Assembly (NCBI RefSeq): GCF_010692325.1
Contig: NZ_JAAHHW010000012.1
Coordinates: 1 to 63,035, forward strand
Reading direction: 5' to 3'
Length of the DNA stretch: 63,035 nt
Origin: Moorena sp. SIO3I8
Lineage (GTDB): Bacteria; Cyanobacteriota; Cyanobacteriia; Cyanobacteriales; Coleofasciculaceae
This document shows positions 17,001-25,611 of this stretch, piece after piece. Within the stretch, counting starts at the first letter, position 1, and each line of letters opens with the position of its first letter. A program made the position numbers and the translations under genes. Below the pieces are notes generated by a model that ran no database searches, was not told the origin of the DNA, and saw only the letters and a list, made by a program, of their open reading frames with translations.

Positions 17001-17422
17001 TATTTTTCCTCCTTCCGCCTTTGACGTGCTGCTTGCAGTCGTTGTGCGATCGCAGAAATTTGTTCCACACTCGCTGCATCTAAGCTATCGGCAAAGGCAG
17101 CAACTACATCTGGATTGCCTACAGCTAAAAAGCGATTGAGCTGGTCATGGGCTGCGAGTACCTGGGCTTCTTGGCGAGACACTAAGGGTCTCCATAAAAA
17201 GGTACGCTGTCGTTTATCACAACTCAGCCAACCTTTCTGGGTCAAGCGGCGTAGCACTGTGGTCACTGAAGCATACGCTAATTCCCGATCGGGGTCAGCC
17301 AAAATCTGTTCATGGACATCTTTAACAGTAGCGCAACCTAATACCCAGATGATCTCCAAGATTTCTCGTTCCAATGGACCTAGGGAGAGTTGTTTAGGGC
17401 GATGATGGGGCAGAGGACTCAT
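17000..17422 (-). CDS. petR: BlaI/CopY-type transcriptional regulator, PetR-like
   Basis: 140 aa. A BlaI-type winged helix is seen (LGPLEREILEIIWVLGCATV, then YASVTTVLRRLTQKGWL, residues about 13-65) with a helical dimerisation C-terminus ending QARRKEEK-like. BlaI-family proteins are dimeric repressors cleaved through their M56 partner. In Synechocystis PetR represses petJ and activates petE with copper. It is co-transcribed with the petP-like gene (1-nt overlap) and is divergent from petJ with about 235 nt between, so it probably controls petJ directly (inference from context and known family). Confidence 0.88.
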   Translation of the reverse strand: MSPLPHHRPKQLSLGPLEREILEIIWVLGCATVKDVHEQILADPDRELAYASVTTVLRRLTQKGWLSCDKRQRTFLWRPLVSRQEAQVLAAHDQLNRFLAVGNPDVVAAFADSLDAASVEQISAIAQRLQAARQRRKEEK

Positions 17423-17559
17423 AGATTAGTGGTTAATTTTAGGTTAATTTTCAGGTAATTTTGGTGCTAAAACTGATTAATAGTGTATGAAGTGAAGAGC
17501 CGCCAGGCTATCCCGATTCATATTTAGTCTGTCTGCTTCCTTTATTTATAGTCTTGCTT

Positions 17560-17599
17560 AGGTTTGACAGCAGTTCTTCTAAGGTTTACAGTCATTCTA
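17560..17599 (+). promoter_or_regulatory. Direct repeat in the petR-petJ intergenic region, candidate PetR site
   Basis: AGGTTTGACAGCAGTTCTTCTA (shown here as AGGTTTGACAG plus TTCTTCTA, 17560-17581) is followed directly by a related copy AGGTTTACAGTCATTCTA (17582-17599). The pair lies 60-100 nt before the petJ start. Its placement suits an operator, but no match to a published PetR motif can be claimed from memory. Confidence 0.4.
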
Positions 17600-17658
17600 G
17601 GGAATAATTATAGGCCACTCTGTAGCCTGCTGTTTGTTTGATCAGAAGGAGAATACCC

Positions 17659-18135
17659 TTGAAGAAGCTGCTATCAATCCTGTTGACTGCTACGGTATGG
17701 TTTACATTTGCTCTATTTCGTCCAGCCCTCGCTGGTGATGCCGTTCAGGGAGCTCAGGTTTTTAGTCAAAATTGTGCTGCTTGTCATATCGGTGGCAATA
17801 ACGTGATTATGGCCAATAAAACCTTGAAGAAACCTGTCCTAAAACGATATAAGATGTATGACCTGGAAAAAATTAAAACCCAGGTAACTAATGGCAAAAA
17901 CGCTATGCCCTCCTTCAATAAGAAGCTGACTGAGCAGGAGATTGAAAATGTGGCTATCTATGTTTTATCGCAGGCTGACAATGACTGGCAGTTGGGTAAA
18001 GACATTCCTATTCAAAAATCCCCGAAGTCCAAATCTCCAGAATTAGGTGTAGAGGCTTCTGAGAAGCCAGTTAATCAGGACAAGACCGATACCCTTAAAC
18101 CCAAAAAGCGCTCATTCTGGCGCTCATTCTTTTGA
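17659..18135 (+). CDS. petJ: Cytochrome c6 (c553) with a C-terminal extension
   Basis: The likely start is TTG 17659 (AGGAG 7 nt upstream), giving the usual MKKLLSILL signal peptide cleaved after ALA. The mature part begins GDAVQGAQVFSQNCAACH, with the CAACH haem site and MPSFNKKLTEQEIENVA carrying the axial Met. Cytochrome c6 carries electrons from cytochrome b6f to photosystem I or oxidase in the thylakoid lumen and replaces plastocyanin when copper is scarce. The normal end (YVLSQADNDW) is followed by about 45 extra residues rich in Lys, Ser and Pro, ending KKRSFWRSFF; cytochrome c6 usually stops near that Trp. The open frame also extends to TTG 17638, a weaker start. It is divergent from petR. 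Confidence 0.88.
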   Translation: MKKLLSILLTATVWFTFALFRPALAGDAVQGAQVFSQNCAACHIGGNNVIMANKTLKKPVLKRYKMYDLEKIKTQVTNGKNAMPSFNKKLTEQEIENVAIYVLSQADNDWQLGKDIPIQKSPKSKSPELGVEASEKPVNQDKTDTLKPKKRSFWRSFF

Positions 18136-18225
18136 TTCCCCTAATGTAATCTAAGTTACTATAGCAGTTCTCAATTGCGTCAGGGACTTTCGTCTTAGGT
18201 TAATGGGAGTAGGCAGTAGGGAGTA

Positions 18226-18276
18226 GCGATGCAACAAGGTAGCGCCTTGATGAGGGGGTTTACCCCATGATCGCAC
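18226..18276. repeat. Dispersed GCGATGCA repeat, degenerate copy
   Basis: A sequence of the GCGATGCA...CCCCATGATCGCA type follows a GGGAGTA heptamer tract (about 18205-18225), like the copies at 154-199 and 53343-53409 (inverted). Non-coding. Confidence 0.55.
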
Positions 18277-18317
18277 TGGCTCCCCTCATGAATGCCCTGC
18301 ATAGCTGAGTTATAGAT

Positions 18318-18600
18318 GTGAAGTACCCCAACCTGCTTGACCTTTGGTCACGCTACGCGAACGCTGAGGTTGGGGCTTCCAATTCTCAGGTCAACTCAGG
18401 GACGGTTTTATTCGTCTTTCGGGCTTCCCGCTTCATCCGCCGATGCCTCAAACAGCAAGCTGCAATACGGTCTTACTCAGCGTCCACAGGCAGATATCCG
18501 CCTTCCGCAGACATATAGTTTACTCGACAGACTCACCTTGGAATTACGACTCTGTGGTCAACCAGCCGGGGCAAGTCTCTTCCCTGAGCTCTGCTAGTAC
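18318..18600 (-). mobile_element. Probable right-end remnant of a TnpB-type transposon (omega-RNA-like region)
   Basis: On the minus strand this stretch reads GAAGCGGGAAGCCCG, then GAATTGGAAGCCCCAACC, a hairpin CCCCAACCT/AGGTTGGGG (18327-18335, 18368-18376) and ACTTCACA. This resembles the 3' region of IS200/IS605-type tnpB elements in cyanobacteria, where the guide RNA scaffold and terminal hairpin lie. The hairpin loop holds the dispersed GGTCACGCTACGCGAAC repeat. No tnpB body is left. Two plus-strand open frames here are not convincing genes. Confidence 0.4.
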
Positions 18601-18734
18601 TTTGTACACCTAATGGTCTAAAAACTGATAGGATTTTAAACCATTTGCAAGGTAGCCTTTTAGTCAGTCAGGCGGGTCAGCGACCATCTTTATTCTAACA
18701 TGAATCGTGATGATTTGTCATTACAAGTTGTCGT

Positions 18735-18790
18735 CTCGCTATCCATCCCCACCCTGGAAGAGGGTGGGGATGGATAGCGAGTTTTGTTAA
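18735..18790 (+). terminator. Long perfect hairpin with T-rich tail
   Basis: A 21-bp perfect stem runs from CTCGCTATCCATCCCCACC (starting 18735) to its complement ending 18781, with loop GGAAG and a GTTTTGTT tail. It may be an intrinsic terminator or a transposon end. No gene feeds into it on the plus strand now. Confidence 0.5.
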
Positions 18791-18898
18791 AACTTTGAGA
18801 TGCACCCAATCACCATTGGGTTTCTGGATCTATTTTAAAATGCTATTCTTTTCAAGAAATACTTCAAAAAACACTTCAAAATGGCTTGAAGAGATCAA

Positions 18899-18924
18899 AA
18901 CTTAGTATTCCTAGATACTAAGTT
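18899..18924. repeat. Inverted repeat AACTTAGTAT/ATACTAAGTT
   Basis: A perfect 10-bp inverted repeat with a 6-nt loop lies in the 1.3-kb gap before the 4Fe-4S protein gene. Apart from the mobile-element remnants and this hairpin, 18601-19440 shows no gene. Confidence 0.5.
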
Positions 18925-19512
18925 AGAAATAATTTGTATGAAAAGCTACAATCAATTGGGATAACTAACACTTTTCGTTAATTACTCGCGATTCGCATTT
19001 CCGGGGCTACTAAAACCGGGGATTGGCGATTTTTGCACTTCAGGAGTATGAAGATGCGATCGCTATCTTATCACCAAGCCAAAGCCTATTCACAACAGGT
19101 AAAACCCTAACTTCCGCAACCACATCAGGTAGAGCTAAGAGTAGGTTTTAACAATTCCAAGCAATTCTGCAATCCTATTGATGACAGCAAGTCGAGCTAT
19201 GTCTAGCTAAATGTTGTATTATAACCATCAGATTAGAACTATCTGGGTGGTTTTTGTAAAGTTATGTTAACAACTCGGAAACTGCGGCATAAAAGGTGTG
19301 GACTCAACCAGATAAGTAACTGGTGACTCAAAATCAATGGTGCTAGTTAGGTTACCAACAAACCCAAGCTCAAGAGGGTTTACCTAACTCTTGCTGGTGT
19401 TATAGAGCAGATTATGCCCAAAGACTAATGCTCATCCTCAGGATTGGTTTCAGTGCTAGCTGTTACGAAGTACCCAAACGGGTACTGCCAATGCCTGAAC
19501 TTGTTTCCCACA

Positions 19513-21297
19513 ATGGATCAAAAGGGGGTTAAAGCTATGCTGTCAAAGGTACCAGAACAAAGTTGGCACCGAGTGCGTTTGGTGCTAGTGATTAGTTGGC
19601 TAATATTAATTTTATCGTTGTTTTATGACCCGATTTCACATAATTTAACTGATCCTGATAATCTATTAAGCCTATTTCGGGATCCCACGCTCACTCAAGA
19701 CCCATGTGTTCAAGTCCAGGGAGTGTGCCTGGATGAAAAACCCTATGCCCTGGGAGCGCGATTGTTCTGGGGCATGATTGTGCCTAGCGCCATCATGATT
19801 GTTTTGGTGTTCGGTCATGAGACTTGGCGACGCATTTGCCCACTTTACTTTCTGTCCCAAATTCCCAGAGCTTTGGGGTTACAGCCACAGGGGGATATCA
19901 GCAAAAATCCGTGGCTGGTTCGTAACCATTTATATGTGCAGTTTGCCATTTTCTTTATCGGGTTGAACTGCCGGATTCTATTTGTTAACTCTGACCGCTT
20001 GGTTCTGGGTTTGTTTCTGAGCCTGACTATCTTATCCGCCATGATGATGGTATTCCTCTATGGTGGCAGAAGTTGGTGTCATTATGTCTGTCCATTTGGC
20101 ATGGTTCAGATGGTATTTACTGGACCACGGGGATTGCTTGGCACTGAAGCTCACAACGCACCGCCAAAAACCATTACCCAGTCCATGTGCCGCACCGTAG
20201 ACAAGACCACAGGTCAAGAAAAAAGTTCCTGTATCAGTTGTAAGTCCCCTTGTATGGATATCGATTCCGAAAAAGCCTACTGGCAACAACTGACTAAGCC
20301 TGGTCGGAAATTAGTCCAATACGGTTATTTAGGCCTGGTGATTGGTTATTTCCTCTACTACTGGTTGTATGCAGGAAACTTCGATTATTACCTGTCTGGG
20401 GCTTGGACCCATGAAGAGAATCAGTTAGGTGCGCTTTTCAAGCCAGGGTTTTACATCATGAATCACGCAATTGCGATTCCTAAACTGGTGGCAACTCCTC
20501 TTACCTTCGTTGTCTTCGTGGCGCTCAGTTGTATAATTTGTACCAAGCTAGAGAAACTATACAAAGCTGCTCTGTGGCGAAAAAACCAATCTATCACTCA
20601 GGAGCAAGTATTGCACCGAGTCTTTTCGATTTGTACCTTTATTGCCTTTAACTTCTTCTTCATCTACGGGGGTCGTCCCGAAATTAATCGGTTCCCTGTC
20701 CTAGTGCAATTCCTGTTTCAGAGTGTAGTAATTCTGGTGAGCAGCTTATGGCTTTATCAAACTTGGGGTCGTAGTTTTCACCAATATACCCAGGAGAGTT
20801 TGGCAGACAAGTTGCGCCGTCAACTGAAGAAGCTACCCCTGGACTTCTCGGAATTTCTCGAAGGTCGTTCCGTGGATGATCTCAAACCTGAGGAATTACA
20901 CATCCTGGCTAAAACCCTACCGGGTGCTAACCAACAATACCGTTTGGGGGTATACAAAGGGGTGCTAAGAGAAGCGATCCAAGCTGGACATGTGAATTCC
21001 TCTAGTAGTCTCGAGGTTCTCCAGCAGATCCGGGATGAACTGGGTATAAACGATCAGCAACATTATCAGGTTTTAGAAGAACTTGGTAAGGAGCAAGAAA
21101 ACTTACCAATCTTGTATCCCCACTATGGACCGGACCCTTATAAAGTACTGAGCACCATCAAAGAGCGCCAGAAGACTAGTACTTCTAACCAACGCACGAT
21201 ACTTAGGGAATCCCGCAAGCAGAATCGTTCTGATAAGCGCACCAAGCTGCTAAAAGACCGCAAAGATAACAACAATCAACTAGGTGATCAGGACTAG
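19513..21297 (+). CDS. Multi-pass membrane 4Fe-4S protein (NosR/NapH-like)
   Basis: About 594 aa from ATG 19513 (the frame is open from 19444; ATG 19537 with GGGGG 8 nt upstream is another choice). At least seven membrane segments are visible between residues about 20 and 430. Redox cysteine motifs include RRICPLYFLSQIP, SWCHYVCPFGM and SSCISCKSPCMDID, as in polyferredoxin-type membrane proteins. The C-terminal 170 residues are soluble and charged, ending in a Lys/Asn/Asp-rich tail. It likely passes electrons across or along the membrane. The next chromosomal gene is an FHA/flavin/2Fe-2S reductase, a natural electron donor; a decayed IS607-type element now separates them. Confidence 0.7.
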   Translation: MDQKGVKAMLSKVPEQSWHRVRLVLVISWLILILSLFYDPISHNLTDPDNLLSLFRDPTLTQDPCVQVQGVCLDEKPYALGARLFWGMIVPSAIMIVLVFGHETWRRICPLYFLSQIPRALGLQPQGDISKNPWLVRNHLYVQFAIFFIGLNCRILFVNSDRLVLGLFLSLTILSAMMMVFLYGGRSWCHYVCPFGMVQMVFTGPRGLLGTEAHNAPPKTITQSMCRTVDKTTGQEKSSCISCKSPCMDIDSEKAYWQQLTKPGRKLVQYGYLGLVIGYFLYYWLYAGNFDYYLSGAWTHEENQLGALFKPGFYIMNHAIAIPKLVATPLTFVVFVALSCIICTKLEKLYKAALWRKNQSITQEQVLHRVFSICTFIAFNFFFIYGGRPEINRFPVLVQFLFQSVVILVSSLWLYQTWGRSFHQYTQESLADKLRRQLKKLPLDFSEFLEGRSVDDLKPEELHILAKTLPGANQQYRLGVYKGVLREAIQAGHVNSSSSLEVLQQIRDELGINDQQHYQVLEELGKEQENLPILYPHYGPDPYKVLSTIKERQKTSTSNQRTILRESRKQNRSDKRTKLLKDRKDNNNQLGDQD

Positions 21298-21533
21298 TCC
21301 TTGGTTTTCCCAAATAGTACATTCAACAGGGTGAGACGAGGATGAAATACCGGAAAAAAGAGAGCATTTTTCATAAAAAGAAAAAAAAAGGCTGATAACT
21401 ATATGGCCACTGGTAAAACACTTATAAAACACTTACTTACTTGTGGCTCAGGCCGAGGGTAAGGGTTAGTAGCCAGTGAATAAAAGGGTCACATAGTCTA
21501 CCAAAATATCAAATTAATTGTTAGACTATATCT

Positions 21534-22121
21534 ATGACACTAATACCACTTCGTAAGGCGGTCGAACTTACGGGACTCTCTAGGAACACTCTTCGGAAGT
21601 ATGCAGACAATGGCACGATTAAATGCGAGCGAACCCCAAGTGGTTACCGGCTCTTTGATACAGAAAGCCTGCTCAGCCTCGGAAAAAGGGAATCAAGGCA
21701 GCCAGCAACTATCTGCTACTGTCGAGTCAGTAGCAGCAAGCAAAAAGACGACCTCGTCAGGCAAGTCGCCTATCTGCACTCCCTCTTTCCGGAAGCGGAA
21801 ATCATTAAAGACATCGGCTCAGGGCTCAACTACAAAAGGAAGGGGCTTCGAGCCATACTGGAACGAATCGTGCGAGGAGATCAGCTCACAATTGTTGTTG
21901 CCTGTCGAGACAGACTTACCCGGTTTGGGTTTGAAATCATTGAGTACTTGGTCGGTCTCAACGGTGGAAAAATCCTGGTTCTCGACAACCCTGAAAGCTG
22001 TCCAGAATCAGAACTTACCGCAGATCTTCTCTCCATCATTCACGTCTTCTCTTGCCGCGTCCACGGACTCCGAAAATACGGGAAGAAAATCCAAGAAGAT
22101 TCGAGTGTTCCTAAGCCCTGA
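21534..22121 (+). CDS. IS607-family serine recombinase TnpA
   Basis: 195 aa. An N-terminal MerR-like helix-turn-helix (LRKAVELTGLSRNTLRKYAD, then GYRLFD) precedes a resolvase domain with catalytic Ser in YCRVSSSKQKDDL and the conserved CRDRLTRFGFEII. IS607 TnpA is a serine recombinase that moves the element through a circular intermediate. The ORF looks complete, and its 3' end overlaps the start region of tnpB, as is usual for IS607 elements. Confidence 0.9.
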   Translation: MTLIPLRKAVELTGLSRNTLRKYADNGTIKCERTPSGYRLFDTESLLSLGKRESRQPATICYCRVSSSKQKDDLVRQVAYLHSLFPEAEIIKDIGSGLNYKRKGLRAILERIVRGDQLTIVVACRDRLTRFGFEIIEYLVGLNGGKILVLDNPESCPESELTADLLSIIHVFSCRVHGLRKYGKKIQEDSSVPKP

Positions 22122-22868
22122 ACAACGATTGGCCGTAGGCCACGCTACGCGAACAATGGTTCGTCAATGGTTTGGAGTGTCCCGTTATGTATTTAACAAG
22201 ACCGTCAAAATCCTTGAAGATGGAGAAACTAAAGCTAACTGGAAAGCTATTAAAACTGCGATATTAAATGACTTACCCGAGTGGTGCAAGACAGTGCCTG
22301 ATCAAATCAAATCTATAGCGATTAAGGATGCTTGCACCGCTGTCAGGGAAGCCAAAAAGAAATACAACTTGACTGGACAAATTAATCGGGTCAGGTTCAG
22401 ATATCGCCAGCATCCTGTTCAGTCTTGTTATATCCCAAAATCGGCTGTTTCAAACAAAGGAATCTATCACACCAAACTAGGGTAATTGACTTTTACTGAA
22501 GCTCTTCCCGACAAGATATGCGATTGTAGGTTGACTAGCACCAATGGGGATTACTATTTGGTAGTCCCCTATAAGACAACAAAAAACCAAACCGAAAACC
22601 AAGGTAGAGTAGTTGCCTTAGATCCTGGTGTTAGAACTTTCCTGACTTTTTTTAGTGAGAATTCTGTAGGCAAAATCGGAGAAGGTGAATTTTCTCGAAT
22701 TCAGCGGCTGTGTCAGCACCATTATAATCTGATATCTAATAATCAGTAAAGCTAAGGGAAGACAGAAACGCCCCATGATAAAAGCGGCTAGAAGAATGGT
22801 TATCAGAATTCAGAATCTGGTAAATGAACTACATCACAAAGCGGTACTACCGATGAAGACAAGTTGAG
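22060..22868 (+). pseudogene. IS607-associated TnpB, broken
   Basis: Readable TnpB sequence starts near 22080 (KIRVFLSPEQR) and continues through WFGVSRYVFNKT and VRFRYRQH to an in-frame TAG at 22483-22485. It resumes in the same frame with DKICDCRLTS and VVALDPGVRTFLTFF (first RuvC Asp). Near 22740-22750 the frame shifts, and the next part (KAARRMVIRIQNLVNELHHK) reads in the +1 frame to TGA 22866-22868. The distal RuvC residues and zinc ribbon are absent. LAVGHATRTM is encoded by an inserted GTAGGCCACGCTACGCGAAC repeat (about 22132-22158). Confidence 0.85.
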
Positions 22869-22962
22869 ATGAATTGTGAACTCAAAATAGAGAATCCCTT
22901 CATAAATTTCAGCAATTGAAGCAATTGACCCATTAGTTCGGTAATCTGGAGTGACACAAAAC

Positions 22963-24465
22963 ATGCTGACGACTACAATCATCAACTACCAAACCAACGA
23001 GTTACAGGAAAAAACCCTGAAACCGGAAACTGCAATTCAAGGTGAGTATCTGATTGGCCGCCATCCAAGTTGTGACCTAGTCTTGGATAGTCCTGTCGTA
23101 AGTCGTGTACACGGCAGAATCATATGCCTTGGGGGACAGTGTTTCTTTACTGACCTCGGTAGCACAGATGGCTCTCGGATCAATAATGAGGAGGTAGATG
23201 TTAACCAAAACTGGCTCCTGAAGGAAGATGACATCATCCGCATCGGTGAATTTGTTTTGTTGGTCAAAGACCTACAGCTCTATGGCTCTAACCAGGAACC
23301 AAACCTAGTTGTAGATGGTAATAGCACTGGCATAAAGCAGTGGACTAAGGGTGAGATTACTGTCCGCTGTGTACAGGTCATTGATGAGACCGATGATGTG
23401 AAAACATTCCGCTTCGTGGCCGAACCACCAATACTGTTCAGCTACAAGCCAGGTCAGTTTGTCACTCTGGATTTGGAGATTGATGGCAAAGCAGTAAAGC
23501 GTTCCTACTCCATCTCTTCGGCCCCCTCACGTCCTCATACCTTGGAAATTACTGTCAAGAGAGTTCCAGCACCACCAGACGCTCCTGATCGGCCAGCGGG
23601 TTTGGTGTCTAACTGGTTGCACGACAACATTAAAGTCGGATCCGAGGTGAGATTAAATGGTCCAATGGGGAAATTTACCTGTGCTGACCATAGGGCTGAT
23701 AAACTGCTGTTGATCTCAGCAGGTAGTGGCATTACCCCGATGATGTCCATGTCCAAATGGCTTTGTGATACCGGTGCTGATGTCGATGTTGTATTTGTCC
23801 ACAGTGCTCGTAGCCCACAAGACATCATCTTCCGTCAGAAATTAGAGTTGATGGCGGCTTGGCACCCTAATTTTAAGCTGGCGATTACCACGACTCGCCC
23901 AGAACTCGATCAAGGTTGGTCGGGTTATACCGGAAGACTCAATCAAGCCATGCTGCAACAGATGGCTCCAGATTTTCGCGATCGCATTGTTTATGTCTGT
24001 GGTCCGAATCCCTTTATGGCAGGGGTGAAAGGGATGCTAGCCGGTCTAGACTTCCCGATGGAAAACTACCATGAAGAGAGCTTTGGCGGCAAAAAGCCCT
24101 CAAAACAGAATAAACAGAAAGCAGCAGCAACAAATCCTGAACCAGTCAAAGGGGAAGATCGTCCTAGACTACACCTAGTAGAATCACCATCAACCTCTAA
24201 TGAACCCACTGTGGTTTTTGCTGAGTCTGGAAAAGAGGTTACCTGTGATGCGGAGGATGTCATCCTAGATGTGGCTGAACAAGAAGGGGTGCCATTACCA
24301 AGCGGTTGCCGCATGGGAGCCTGTGGTGCTTGTAAGCGAAAGCTTATAGAAGGGAAGGTAGAGTATGATGAACAGCCTGACGCTCTGGAAGACGAGGAAC
24401 GGCAGCAAGGGATGATTTTGACTTGTGTGGCTCGTCCTGTAGGACGAGTAGTGGTTAGCGCCTAA
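22963..24465 (+). CDS. FHA - flavin/NAD(P)H reductase - 2Fe-2S ferredoxin fusion
   Basis: About 500 aa from ATG 22963 (GGAG 11 nt upstream; a GTG at 22951 is possible). Order of domains: FHA phosphopeptide-binding domain (about residues 15-105; GRHPSCDLVL, SRVHGR, GSTDGSRIN), FAD-binding ferredoxin-reductase domain (RSYSISSAPSRP), NAD(P)H-binding part (LISAGSGITPMMSM, YVCGPNPFM), then a C-terminal 2Fe-2S domain (SGCRMGACGACK; last Cys in ILTCVARP). The enzyme should move electrons from NAD(P)H through flavin to its 2Fe-2S centre; the FHA domain suggests control by protein phosphorylation. The likely acceptor is the 4Fe-4S membrane protein at 19513-21297 (inference from proximity). Confidence 0.85.
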   Translation: MLTTTIINYQTNELQEKTLKPETAIQGEYLIGRHPSCDLVLDSPVVSRVHGRIICLGGQCFFTDLGSTDGSRINNEEVDVNQNWLLKEDDIIRIGEFVLLVKDLQLYGSNQEPNLVVDGNSTGIKQWTKGEITVRCVQVIDETDDVKTFRFVAEPPILFSYKPGQFVTLDLEIDGKAVKRSYSISSAPSRPHTLEITVKRVPAPPDAPDRPAGLVSNWLHDNIKVGSEVRLNGPMGKFTCADHRADKLLLISAGSGITPMMSMSKWLCDTGADVDVVFVHSARSPQDIIFRQKLELMAAWHPNFKLAITTTRPELDQGWSGYTGRLNQAMLQQMAPDFRDRIVYVCGPNPFMAGVKGMLAGLDFPMENYHEESFGGKKPSKQNKQKAAATNPEPVKGEDRPRLHLVESPSTSNEPTVVFAESGKEVTCDAEDVILDVAEQEGVPLPSGCRMGACGACKRKLIEGKVEYDEQPDALEDEERQQGMILTCVARPVGRVVVSA

Positions 24466-25611
24466 ACATGTCTTGTCAAGGGTTCAATGATCAATGTAGC
24501 TTGTTACTGATTAAGCTTAATAAAGCTAAAAGAGAAAAGGGAAAAGGTTTCATAACAGTTCAGATTTCGCCAAATACCTTTTCCCTAGCTGAAATTATCC
24601 CAAAATTGATCCTGTTGGCTAAATATAAGTTAACATCCAAAACACTGATTCTGCCGTTGATTACGTTACACAACTATAAAATAGTTTGCGACCATGATAC
24701 CGAATATCAAGGCTTTAATCCTGTTAAGAAATGCTTCGCCAGCCGGATCAAAATGGGGGAGTTATTAATATAGCTAATATATAAAGATTGTAAAAGTTCT
24801 GTAAATTAAACCTAAGAATTTGTGAAGACTACTGGGAGTCATCAGTAGCTCTGATTATGACCAGGTATTTTTCTTGTGAAAATACTAGACTAATTTGTGA
24901 AGATCATGACCATGAGGTTGCCCAAATCTAATCAATCAGAAAAACGTGATTAATAATTGCTACCAACTTAAGGCTGTAAACCTTATCTATCAATGGTTAT
25001 AGCATCTGGGTAATTGAGCTAATCATGGTCGGCATTCTGCCCCCGTTTACCATATTTTAGCTTTTTTTGATAATCATAATTATTTTAAGTTAACTAACTT
25101 GTGAAAATACGGATATCTTTTGTGAAACTTTTTTAAAGTTATCAATAATTTTACGGATGACGATTGACATTGTAAGTGAATAGACGGATGATAAATGAGG
25201 GATTTTACTCCAGGCACAGATTTTGACCTATGGATCAAGTACGGATAACTCCCAGAGACTCTAATTAATCAAACAGATCTAAGGAGTTTATGGCCAGAGT
25301 CCCTAGTCTGTTTTGGTACTTGATTCAACGGCAAGACGTCCGTGTTTTTACCTGTAGTGTTCTCGGGAGACTATTTATCCTAAATTTTCTCCTAAATTGG
25401 TGAGACGACCTGATATCATCATTGCTTTTTCCCAGGTAATCAATCCGATCGGAACGTTTTGCTACCTTCCAATTTACCGTCCAATCTAACGTCCAATCTT
25501 TAGAGCTCTTGCATAAAAAGCCAACAACAGGGTGATAACTACTGTAGTTGCCTTGTAGACATTGACTTTTGCAAAAGGTCTTTTGAAGAACAACCAGTCA
25601 CGGGTGTAAAT
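24466..25611. other. 1.1-kb AT-rich gap before the haloperoxidase gene
   Basis: No convincing gene. It contains the first copy of a 62-nt repeat (24534-24595), several TTTGTGAA/CTTGTGAAAATA direct motifs (about 24820, 24873, 24894, 25099, 25121) and a possible 37-codon ORF at 25290-25403 with an AAGGAG only 3 nt before its ATG. The long leader suggests regulation of the downstream secreted enzyme, but nothing specific can be claimed. Confidence 0.5.
24534..24595. repeat. 62-nt dispersed repeat, copy 1
   Basis: The segment from GAAAAGGGAAAAGG to AGCTGAAAT recurs at 27419-27480 with one mismatch. Both copies carry the hairpin arms GGGAAAAGGT and ACCTTTTCCC. Copy 1 follows the FHA-oxidoreductase gene by about 70 nt. 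A 101-codon open frame spanning it is probably chance. Confidence 0.8.

Larger units (their letters stand above)
21534..22868 (+). mobile_element. Decayed IS607-type element
   Basis: An intact-looking serine recombinase (tnpA) is followed by a broken tnpB. No terminal repeats can be fixed; the span given covers the readable genes only. The 3' end is missing, since tnpB stops before its catalytic C-terminal region and chromosomal sequence of the FHA gene begins within 100 nt. It lies between two probable redox partner genes. Confidence 0.75.

Noticed and set aside
18318-18597. Two plus-strand open frames of 66 and 86 aa
   Set aside because: They overlap each other in different frames, run antisense to a probable transposon end and show no domain-like composition.
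24468-24773. 101-aa plus-strand frame after the FHA-oxidoreductase
   Set aside because: It starts 2 nt after the previous stop without a ribosome site and spans the 62-nt repeat, whose second copy is non-coding.
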